Source: Trebouxia sp. TZW2008 (lineage: Eukaryota; Chlorophyta; Trebouxiophyceae; Trebouxiales; Trebouxiaceae). Taken from it: a stretch of DNA of 64,000 bases. This document shows positions 24,920 to 35,100 of this stretch, in pieces. The DNA is taken from assembly GCA_002118135.1 (NCBI GenBank), contig BDIU01000277.1, positions 62,001 to 126,000 of the forward strand. The letters are read 5' to 3'. Below the pieces are notes generated by a model, which was given only the letters and a program-made list of their open reading frames with translations, did no database searches and had not been told where the DNA came from. The stretch's first letter is position 1. Every line of letters begins with the position of its first letter. Position numbers and translations under genes: made by a program.

Positions 24920-25228
24920 CACTATCTCTGATGTCATCTTTGGTCCCGGCCATATTGCGAGCATTGCACAATCGCCGCAACGGCGACGCGTGTAAGAATT
25001 TGCTGAGACAAGCAGATAAGCCGAGCATGGCCGTAACACGGCAGCAGCAAGCAGCTTCTGCGTCCTTCTCTTGGTTGCACCCACCGAATATTGATCTGTA
25101 CAAAGGTGTCTGCCACTCAACAGCTCGAACACTGCTGGCGACTGTCAGTATCAGCTTGAACTTCGCACCAGAATACGAGAGAGTCAGGCTTCCGAACACG
25201 GAACCGGTTGCAGCCCGCCACATCAGCA
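24920..25228 (+). promoter_or_regulatory. CpG-rich 5' region of the secreted-protein gene
   Basis: CG dinucleotides are frequent from about 24920 and continue through exon 1 to about 25475, then drop in the downstream introns and exons. Confidence 0.45.
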
Positions 25229-28200
25229 ATGTCTTCGGTCAAGATCACCATCTTGTTTACGACAGTGTTGCTGGCTCTGAGCAGCCTGCACTGTGAGGCT
25301 GCGCCGTCGCCGTCCGCACCAGCACCAGAAGATCCTGAGCTCTTGAACAGCGTCTTCGCCTACCACGGCTTTGTCAGCGACGCGCGAAGCACTTTCCAGG
25401 GTGATCTCGAAAACGGCGACGAGTCGGGCGCTGCACACGTTCTCGACAATAACATCGCTCCTGCATATTCCACAGGTCAGCATGCATAGGCTTGAAGCTC
25501 TACAATTTGATCCTACGCAAGACTAAATCAAGCTGATGCAAAGCAAAGCATCAACTGCTTGGATTCACTGAGCATCGGCTAATATGTTTGCTGTGCGCAG
25601 GAAAACTACCATTGTCAGTGGACTTCATTTCCAACCTTGCCATAGCAGCTGCTGTAGATCTCACACAGACCATCGGCCAAAACAACATGACCATCAACAA
25701 GCAAGTCTACGAGAAGACCTTTGCACAACTGCCAGAGATAGCCTCCACCAACAGGTCAACTCTTGTCCAGGGGTTTGCCGCTGCTGTTGCACAGACCATG
25801 TTAGACCAACAAAGCGCTGGCAACATGGGGCCAGACCTTTCAGGACCATTGCTGGCGCTTGCCTATGCTGCTGGCCTTGATGATGTCTTTGAGGTCGTCT
25901 TTTCAGCAGTAAGCTGCTGCTCCTTGATGCCCATTGCAATTCTGCAGTACCACACAATTGTCAAGCTGTACTTACAATGCTGTCTATTCTGTTTGGGATG
26001 TATGTAGGCATGCATGTTGTCTCAAAAATTGCAAATGCTTTTTGTCACAAACCACTCTTGTAAATCGTTTGACTTATTCAGGCGTTGCATTCTTCTGCAT
26101 GGTTGATGCATGCTGTTTATGTTCTCATCAAGAGCAAGTCAGTAGTTTCTCCATGTCATGGCCAATCTCGTCGTCCAACAGCAAACATGAATCAGTAAAC
26201 AAGACGCTGCGTGAGTTCTTCTGCCTATGAGACATTGCAGGTGCAGTTCAATCAAGCATCATATCATCATTGCCATATGCATCTTACATGATGGACATAG
26301 GCTCTCTGAGACAGCGCTCTGCAAAATATAAGCTGTCTGAAAACTCATTGCTGACTCTGTCGCAGAGAAGTTACGACGCTTATGTTTTTGCTTTTCAGGC
26401 CAAAGCAAAAGGCACTTCTGCTGCTGACACTGGGGTTCTGCTCAGCAACTTGGGTGGCTATGGGCAGCCTGATCTTCCTGCAGCAGCAACAGCAGCAGCC
26501 ATTGGTGTGTATGGTCTGTCTGCCGCCAACTTGGCCCAAGCACAAGGTACATATCTGCCCGCAATCCTCGCCTGCTGTCAGTTTGCAAGTTTTGACAGCA
26601 GCATGATGCCGTGCTTGTAATGCTTGCACACATCACACCGATCTGCAAGTGCCTGCATGATTGAGTGCCATGGCACCTGCTCAGCAACTTGGGCGGCTAC
26701 GGGCAATCCGAACTTCGTGCGGCAGCAATAGCAGCAGCCATTGGTGTGTATGGTCTGTCTGCTGTCAACTTGGCCCAAGCACAAGGTACAAGTCTGTGCG
26801 CAATCCTGATCTGCTGTCAATTTGCAGGTTTGACAGCAGCATGATGCTGTGCTTGTAATGCTTGCACATGTCACACAGATCTGCAAGTGCATGCATGGTT
26901 GAGTGCCATGGCACATGCAGGCATATGTTCAAAACAGGCTTCTTTCAGCGTCATCTGCTGCAGTCAAATGCTCCCAGCAGTGCATTACAAATCACTATGT
27001 CAACATATGCTGCACGTCAGTCATTGTCAGTCTGAAACACGTGCGTATGAGGTATCAAGTGGTGCTTGATTGCAGGCAATACAAGTGCCATTGGAGCCTT
27101 GCTTCTGGGTTCAGCATCCCTGGAGGGTTACAGCCCAGCTGCAGCTCAAAATCTGTCAAATAGCGCTCGCGCTGCAAACCTGCAATCCCAACAGCAGGAG
27201 GTGTTTGAACAAGCGATCTTGCAAGCCGTGCAGCACCTTCAGACAGACGCAAATCCTTCGCTCAACGCAACTGCTGTTTTGATTGACGCTGCCATCATAG
27301 CACAGAACGCTGCTGCTGTGTCAGAGGCATTTTCACAGGTGAGGCTTGTTGAGCTCAGCAATACTAATTACACACTACAGTACATGTGCTAAGTATGTGT
27401 GGCCCAAGTCCTGTCTTTCTGGGCAGGCTTGTTCTGGGCTCAGTCCATCAGTCAAGCATGATGTGTCTGACCTGTTTCTGTTTGTCTGTAGGCCACCGCT
27501 CTGGAAGCATAACTACCATCAAGTGCTTAAAGAAAGCTGTGTGGCATGTGTCTGCAAGGCAAACTCTCACAGAATCATGCATGTTGTGCCACAGATTCAA
27601 CTCAGCAGCATTGGGTATTTTGGCTCCAGTCACTCTCAGTAACTTGGTTGCATTGTAAAGGAGAATATTTATTTCAACAACAGCTTCTGTGCTGGTGCAG
27701 GCCACAAAAACGCCTTTGCAGCTGTTTTGTCAAGTCCAGGTGGCTGCAGCAGCACTCAGCTCAACTGCTGGACAAGCAGCTTCTTCTGCCATCCCTAGCG
27801 CCTTTGGCTCTAATCCTTGTGAGCACCACAACAGCAACTTTACATTTTGCTGCATTGACATGCTCCATGAACTCTTTTCCAAATGTTGGCTGCATCAAAG
27901 CGTCATGCGTGTGACTGCTGTGAGCACAGTCACCAGCAGCATGTCCATTCACCTGTTCTTGTGAAGTTTGCGTATAGGTTAAACGCCGTTGTCTTTATCG
28001 CCACATTTTTGCAGATTGTCACAGCTAAGGAATCCGAGCTGGCCTGATGCAATGACGCCAAAGCTCAATGACACCGCAAATTGCGTCTTGTGAGCAGTGC
28101 TCATGATGCAGCAGACATGCTTTGATGTCTGCTGCCTTTGGTTGCCAGACAAACTCACTTGTGCTTTCAAGCCAGGAAGTCAATGGGTCACGTATGACTG

Positions 28201-28693
28201 CCAATCGATCGATCGACTGCTTGACTGATCAACTGATTGATTGATTGACTGATTGATTGATGATGTTGCAGGTGCTCAAGCCAGCAATTACCTCCAAACC
28301 CGCAGTTTCACCGGCCCTCAAACCTCATGCGCTGCAGTTGCTAGCTCCACATACGGTCCAACTGCGACAGGCAACCCTTCCAAGAGCGACTGCCTTGCAG
28401 CTGCCTCCCAGCTTCAAGGCAAAGGAAGCACCTCCTGTGTTGTGCCAAACGCCACAGTATCTAGTCCTCTTTCTGAATACCTGACAATAAATTCAGGCAG
28501 TTTGGCTAGATCTGGGTCTTGCCAGATCATTATAGGTGGAGCTGCTGGGGACTCTCTGCCATGCTCACAGGCTGCGTCATATGCCAATGACCTGGCAGCA
28601 GTGTGCAGCAACACTCATACGACTACAGGAGCTGTATTCTATCCCAGCGGATTTCATTTCATCAACTCAGTTTTTGTGGCACTGACCACCTGA
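25229..28693 (+). CDS. Secreted alanine-rich protein, unknown function
   Basis: I do not recognise the family. Six exons (25229-25475, 25601-25908, 26399-26546, 27076-27338, 27701-27818, 28272-28693) total 1506 nt, giving 501 residues, with all phases matching. The N-terminus is a clear signal peptide (KITILFTTVLLALSSLHC then EAAPSPSAPAPE). The middle (about residues 85-360) is helix-like and very rich in Ala, Gln, Ser and Asn, with no Cys until the end. It is reminiscent of structural or cell-wall proteins. The C-terminal 145 residues differ: they are Ser/Thr/Gly-rich with several Cys (for example SCAAVAS, STSCVVP, GSCQIIIG, DSLPCSQA, AVCSNT), so this may be a disulfide-bonded extracellular domain. 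It ends without a membrane anchor. A duplicated exon 3 lies in the next intron. A secreted or wall-associated role is inferred from composition only. Confidence 0.8.
26438..26914 (+). repeat. 240-bp tandem duplication of exon 3 and its donor
   Basis: The segment from CTGCTCAGCAACTTGGGTGG to GAGTGCCATGGCAC (26438-26676) is followed directly by a close second copy (26678-26914). The second copy keeps the exon frame open (NLGGYGQSELRAAA) and the donor (CACAAG|GTACAA). It has no acceptor that would keep the reading frame, because the duplication starts inside the exon. It is therefore most likely a pseudo-exon. Confidence 0.85.
27378..27440 (+). repeat. Dispersed intronic element, copy 3
   Basis: It has CAGTACATGTGCTA, GTGTGGCCCAAGTCCTGTC and GCAGGCTTGTTCTGGGCT. 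It lies in an intron of the secreted-protein gene, whereas copies 1 and 2 are in introns of the permease gene. Confidence 0.6.
28108..28135. repeat. Perfect 11-bp inverted repeat with 6-base loop
   Basis: GCAGCAGACAT pairs with ATGTCTGCTGC around the loop GCTTTG. The core GACATGCTTTGATGTC recurs at 33333-33348 in another gene. Confidence 0.75.
28204..28264 (+). repeat. Imperfect GATT/GATC tetranucleotide repeat
   Basis: The sequence is a run of 4-base units (CGAT, GACT, GATT) just before the acceptor of the last exon at 28272. It may replace the usual branch and pyrimidine tract. Confidence 0.8.
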
Positions 28694-29539
28694 ACAAACG
28701 CGTGTGTCATGTTGCCAGGTTTTGGTTTTGGATACAAGCTCCTACCCTCTTAGTTAGTAGCTGCAGACTTTGAATACATAAATGCATGATACAAGTGCTA
28801 ATACAGGTGATGCTGTGGCTGATCTTGAGTATTTGCTAGATAGGTGCACAGATCATGCGCTGCTGCCAGATTACATGCTCAAGCTCGCGGCCCCCCTCTT
28901 CTTTTGTTTTGTGTGCAAGTAAAACCCTCTTCCTAGTGTGGCCCCAATTGCTCCATTGTGACACATGCCTGCAGAGCTTTCTATACTACCTGCAGGGCAA
29001 GTAGATTCAATCTGTTTGATGCATGACACATCAGTAGGGCAGTGAAAGGCAGGAGTAGATTTGCCATGTCATACCTGTCTGTTGTATAGAAGCCAAGTCA
29101 CTGAAAGCACAAGCTCTTGTTTGAACAATGTTGGCACTCGAAGCGTGAATTCCATAGCGCACATAGTCATGCGTTCCAAGACTTGGCATCTGATTCCCAA
29201 GAAAGCTCGCCGTGACACTTGCTTTGCATGGACAAAGCTAAGCAATCATTTAGCTGCAGATTTAATCATGCTTGTGATACATATGTCATTGCTGTCACTG
29301 TCACGTCGACACGACCATGATGCTCTGAAGCAACCGTGATGAGTTTGCATGACAAACAAAAGAGGACTGCTGAGCCAGGTATGGCCGGCCTGGCAGTGCA
29401 TAAATGTTTTTTTTTGTCAACATGGCTTCAGATGGTATGCAAGTGCTAGTGCACAAAGCCTGGCTGACAATTGCTCTGTAGCAACACTTGCAATTTGTTC
29501 GGTGCTGGCATTGGCATTGGTGTGCCTGCAGGCAACTCA
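28694..29539. other. Intergenic stretch, nothing recognised
   Basis: This lies between the secreted-protein gene and the CpG-rich start of the F-box pseudogene. It has a short T tract at 29407-29415 and no supportable coding sequence. Confidence 0.4.
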
Positions 29540-30060
29540 CTCCCGTAAACGAAATTGGTTTCAGAGCAGTCAAATCAACAAAAAGTGACAAGGGCTTGAC
29601 ACACAATGCGACACAAGGAGCAAAGCCAGGCCCTGCCGCGCTTCGCATCATGAGCGATTGGGGGAGCTTGCCGCCTGACCTTCTTGGAAGGGTCAGCGTG
29701 TCGCTGAAGTTTGAAGACAAGTTGGGATGTGAATTTGTGTGCCAAAAGTGGCACGTCTCCCTGACAGACACTGCACGCCCTGAACTATGGGGCAGCAGAC
29801 TCGATTTGCGTTTCAATTCCTTTTGATTGATCGCGGAGCCGCTTTCCTGCTATCTGACCCGTACGGCCTGGCTATCGATGCCACCTTGTTCGGGACCCTG
29901 GACCACTCTGCTTGCTGCGTGAATTGGCTTAGCAAGCGGTGCCAGGGCGTGCAAATCGTACATATTGTTGGTTTGCGAGACGTAAATAGTCGGCTCGAAA
30001 CGAAAGCGCTTCTCAAGCTGCTGTCCAGTTTCAGGTCGCAATTTTCAGATCTTGCTATCA
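29540..30060 (+). promoter_or_regulatory. CpG-rich 5' region of the F-box/LRR pseudogene
   Basis: CG dinucleotides are dense here and extend over the first exon. The block has kept its CpG content although the gene is broken, which suggests the inactivation is recent or that the site is still unmethylated. Confidence 0.4.
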
Positions 30061-31245
30061 CACAGACAAGTGAGTCAAGCAGCAGTGCCGCCATGCGCTA
30101 ATGTTGCCATGCCAGTTTTGAAGCAGGTAAGGCAATAAATGTATGCTTATGGGCTGTGCCAGAAGTGCTGCCTGTCTGTGCAGGCACACACTTGTTACTG
30201 CCAAGCCCATTCAGCGCAATGTGGAGCAGTCACACCACCAAACTAGACATTAGTGGTGGTTTATGGAACTTCAGCCTGATTGCGTCACTTGCAAACCTGA
30301 AGTGTTTGCGTTTTACACCAGATAAGCCTTTCAACGCCGACGGCTACGATTTTGACTGCGTCACAAAGCTGTCCAGGCTCACAAAGCTTGTTGTCACATA
30401 TACCCACACAATTCTCCAAACTTCTGGGCCTACGCAGTCTAACTGTTTTGGCTTGGGGGCCAGATGATCATCATGACTTGGGAGGTCACACAGCTCACAC
30501 ACAGCTCACAGAGCTAGTCTTTTGCCCTGGTGTTTACCCCTGCGAGGTTTCAACTTTCCCAAGTTCAACCAGGAAACAAGCAATCACAAAACTTCCTGCT
30601 GGCAATGATGTCCAGCTTTGCAAGCTTGTTGTTGGCGGTATCTGCAACCTGGAAGCCCTCACCGGCTTATTGCACTTGACCGAGCTCAACCTTAAAGCAC
30701 AAAAAGTCAATCTACTTGAACGGCGTTTACAGCCTCCAGCATTACAAAAATTGACTTTGAGCTAAGACAACAACAGCATGATGGACAAAGTTCTTCCGCA
30801 ATTCAAGGGTTTTGTCAACCTCCAGGAGCTGGATCTACTTGAGTATGGCGAGTACAAGTCTGACCTGCCTGCAGCTTTTCTCCACTTGCAAAGTTTGACC
30901 AAGCTCAGCATTGCCGGTGCCCCCTTCAAAGTCTTGCTGCAGACTCTGTACCAAATGAGCAGCCTACACCGTCTTGATTTATGGGACCTGCAGGTCCCAT
31001 TTTCTCCTGACTTGACAAAGTTAGCAACAGTATCCAAGCTGTCATACTTGAAGTTTGGAATCATGAATTTAAGCTGTGTGGTAGGACCTCAGTGCACTTC
31101 TCGAAATGAGGTCTGCACATACATGGACAGCTTGACCAAAGTTCTGAGAAACAGGCCCATGCCGCTACTGCTCAAATGCAGTACAAACTCGCATTTGCCA
31201 CCCGGTTATTCTAAAAAAAGTATGGCTACTGGACGTACATTGTAG
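29650..31245 (+). pseudogene. F-box/leucine-rich-repeat protein, broken
   Basis: F-box/LRR proteins select substrates for SCF ubiquitin ligases. The N-terminus is an F-box (SLPPDLLGRVSVSLKFEDKL, then CEFVCQKWH). Leucine-rich stretches follow (SRLTKLVVTY, LGLRSLTVLAW, LLHLTELNLKAQ, FVNLQELDLLEYG, SSLHRLDLWDLQ). The first exon ends at 30069 and the second starts at 30182, in matching phase. The frame is broken three times. A one-base shift lies at or near the T run at 29821-29824. A second shift lies near 30405-30420. An in-frame TAA at 30763-30765 sits in the middle of the LRR region, with the same frame continuing to a stop at 31243-31245. Either this is a pseudogene, or two indels are assembly errors and the TAA remains to be explained. 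No other gene here has internal stops, so an altered genetic code is unlikely. Confidence 0.75.
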
Positions 31246-32110
31246 CCGAAGGTACTGTACCGCCTAACGATTATATGCAAAGGGTCTTTGATTAGTTTCA
31301 CCTTGGCTAGGTCACGACAGCGTATGCTTGCCACCTGTTCATTTGCTTTTCGGGATTCTGGTGCAGTTGCTATGCACACCACATGCCTGGTGTAGACATC
31401 ACACTCTGATATCATTAGCCGTTCTGGTACCCTTGCCAAGCTGTAGCATTGTGAGGATTTACTGATAGTATCTTGCCATCTAGCTAGCGATGCTTTCTAT
31501 CCCAGACGTGCACTGTAACAGTTGCACAGTGCTCTGTGAATCACAAATGGCACGATTAGAGACCTGAGCTTGCTGTTCATCTGTACAGCGCAGTGTAGGC
31601 CAGGGTACGAGATTATTACATCAGCTGCAGAGCGTCTATCAGCAGAAGGTCTTGCTTGAAAGCCCATGCAGGCCGTTGTGGGCGACCTTACACGCCTTTC
31701 GCATCATTGCAGCTGCATGTGATGCAATTCAGAGATTTAGAAAACAGGCTGTGCCAGATACAAAAGTGTCATGCCTCATGCACCACTTGCTGTCTCTGCT
31801 TCAAGTCTGACCTTCATCTTGCCCGCTTTCCAACTTCTGAGCTGCACACCAAGTTGCTTGCCAGCCAAGATGCTGCTATGACCCATTTCACCATCTTTGT
31901 ACACACGCCACTTGCCATGCTGAAGCACTTCAATAACATGCGCAAAGAATGGCATTTTGTGCTGGCTGGACATTGAGCAGGTCCTGCAAGGAACACATGA
32001 TAGTCAGTCAGATGCAATACTCTGCTGTGGCAAGAGACAGCCAACAAATCCAGGCTTCAAGAATGTGGGCAAATCTCACAGCAGACATGCTGGCAGAACA
32101 GTATTCATCA
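31246..32110. other. Convergent intergenic stretch
   Basis: This lies between the 3' ends of the F-box pseudogene (+) and the large ATPase gene (-). No independent gene was found. The minus-strand frame at 32009-32155 (VPVGNIVSELTGSAEGSDDE and on to a TGA) could be an alternative last exon of the ATPase gene. Confidence 0.4.
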
Positions 32111-35100
32111 TCAGAGCCTTCTGCACTGCCCGTGAGTTCTGACACAATATTGCCCACAGGCACAACTACTGTGTGAGGGGCGGACTTGGGGGGGTTGTAC
32201 AGCTTGGTGCAATGTCCAACTCATAACATACCTTGGTGCAACTCTTTCAGCGCTCAAAGGCTGAGACATTCCAAGCAGTGCACTGAAATGAGGTAGATGG
32301 ACTAGGTTGCTCAGGGAGGCTGCCTCAGCAGCTGCAACAACCGCTATGCCTCTTTGAAGCAAGCTGGTCACAGCAGCAGCATCTTCAACAGTGCTGATTG
32401 CATCCACCACAACCACCTGCCAAACAAGCCTTGTCAATGTACAGTAATCAACCAAATATTGCTGTCATAAATTGCCTCAAGGCTTGTCACTGACATGGCC
32501 CGACAATTTTACCAAAACATACAGGGGCTGCAGCTGCTTTGCAGATTCCCTGAATGCAAAACCCTGGCCACAGCACTATCTGTGCAAATGTGCTGAGCTG
32601 CACTTTCATGTTGAAGCGCTGCAAGGCAGTTTTGCACATGCACTTGCTGCACAACATGCAGTATTGCTGTCATTTACCACTACAGGCCATCAACACGTTG
32701 CAGTGCACAGTATGGCATTTGTGCAGATTTGCATGCGAGTGAGGGACAGAGAATACTTTTTCATGCTGTAGCCTATTTCTAAATTTGGGCTGGGGGCTGC
32801 CGCTCTCTGGGGCCGCTCTCGGCTGATGGCATGTGCAAAACAGTGGCATTGACCACATGTCCATCAGGTTCAGGCAGTCCATGAAATAGTGAAATACCCC
32901 CAAATGCTGTTGTGCAAAGAAAGCGTGCATGTCATGACTACAGCCTTCATGCAAGCTGACCTGAGGCTTATGGTTCAGTGCAGCATCCAACAGCTGCTCA
33001 TGCTGTTGACTACGTTCACGCACAGGAATGCGCCGTGCTTTTCCTAGTGATTCATGGGGCGCTGAGCAATTGCCTCCAATCTCAGTGTGTGTGTCAAACA
33101 CAAGGACGTGTTGATTAAATTGACCTGCCAGGGTGTTTGCAATGTCTCGAAGCAATGTAGTTTTCCCTGCGCATGAAGGTCAGCGTCGTATGGCACGGTA
33201 GGCTTGCCTGCTAAATGCTGTCAAGGTTTGCATCTCAAATTGGAGCTGTTGCTCAAATCAGACTGTGCTTGATAAGATGTGCACCTAACATGCCGTGCAT
33301 GAAAATTGCCAAAGCATGCTGCACAACGAGAAGACATGCTTTGATGTCCTGCTTTTGATCTTGGTGTCAAAATGCATTTCTGCTAGAATGGAATGAAGAA
33401 TAAGAAGACAAAGTTTGCACGCTTGCACAAGGCTGGTTGCACGGCTATGAAGATGTTGCATATAATATGATGACTGCCAATTGGTAGCTGCACATGACTA
33501 GGCATGCGGCCGCTCAGTCATTTGCGGCCATACATAGTCAGGATATGCAACAAGACTCCATTGGGCACCAAAAGTTTGCGAGTGCGACGGGTCCAGGCCC
33601 ACCTGTTTGAGGAGGGCCCGAAAGAAGCAGTGACTTGGGTTGAACATACCCCAAAGCAGTATTGCTTTGGCTGGCCAATTGAGATATGATGTCCAGTATT
33701 AGCTTGCTGACACCTGCAAAGCAACCAACCCAGCTGTGAACTTCTTTCTCAAACTGACCGCTGATCCACGATTTTGTTTTGTGCCAACAAATGGTTCAAG
33801 ATGCTCATACTTGCGAGCCCTACAACTTTATGCAGCATAATGCCAGCCTGCGCCCTGTTAGCAACAGAAACACAACTTCAACTGGTCTGCTATTGCCATC
33901 ATGAGACGCTGTGCATGACGCAACACAAAGCTGTGCCAGAATGCAGCTCCATTCAAAAAAGATGCACCAGACCATATGAGCTGACATAGCACTGCATGCT
34001 GCCTGTATGCAAATACCAGATGGTGGTAAATCCCATACAGCGCACTCTGCCAAGTAGATTCTCATGGTTTCTAAGAGCAGAAGGCAGTGCTGTTAGCACA
34101 AGTGCCACAAGCCAGATTTGCTGTTGCAGCATGACCAAATCAGTTACGATAGCAGGTTTTGGGCTGCCTCTGTTTGCAGAGGCTCCTGGTATGACGTCTA
34201 ACAGCAGAGACTCTTTTTGTTTGTCTCCAGACACCCACCTGGAATATGTCTGCCAAGTCGATATGTGAGACCCACAATGCTGCGCTCTTGATCGCAGTCT
34301 CTGATGACGCTGACTTGATGCAACGATCTGTCTAGCCGCAGACTGTTGGTCCACAGAAACAGGTCATGGTGTGGTTTGCCTGCGAAGCCAATCCTTTGCC
34401 CCTGAGAGGGTGCATTTGCTGCAAATGTTTACTGGGCAGACTTGAAATGCATTGACTAGGTCCGCACTGGCATAATCAGCTGCCTCCTTGAGGGGTTTGA
34501 TGGGTTTGTGCGATGGTATCAAAGGCAGGTTCTGCTTATGGCTATTCAGTTAGGCACAAATATTGACTAAAATCAGGGTGGTCCGCTGAGTCCACTTCCA
34601 AGTGATCAGCATAGTGGGTGGCCAAAGCCTGTTGAATCCTGATTTTGACTCTCTGAGAAGGCATGCAAGAAGTCTGGTATCCAGGGGCAAGTGCAAACCG
34701 TTATGCACAAGACAATCAAAACTGGAGAGTGTGAGGCATTCCTTGTTGCCTAACACTCTAGCTTGGTCCGAAACGCCCGGATGTCACATGCATGAATTTA
34801 AGGACCCCTCCCCTTTTCAGCCAGTGACAGGGCTGGAGGGGACTGCTGAACATGTTGGTTGCTATGCCGAGCAAGCAAATGCATTCATCCTGCACTTTGA
34901 GCCAATGCACGCTTTGCAGCAGCGTATTACAGCAGCAGAGTAGGCAGAGGCAAGAGGGTTACCAGTTTTGTACGCCAGATGGTCAATGCAAGCTTCTATG
35001 TCTGTTTGCATTGGCAACTCCTCAGCGGTGCCATCAGAGAATCTTACAAGAACAGGTCTGCCCTCATCAGCAGAGATATGTGTCAACATCGCACCATCAA

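Noticed and set aside
30763..30765. TAA reassigned to glutamine, as in some ulvophyte algae
   Set aside because: None of the phase-consistent gene models here contains an internal TAA or TAG, and the same gene also has frameshifts.
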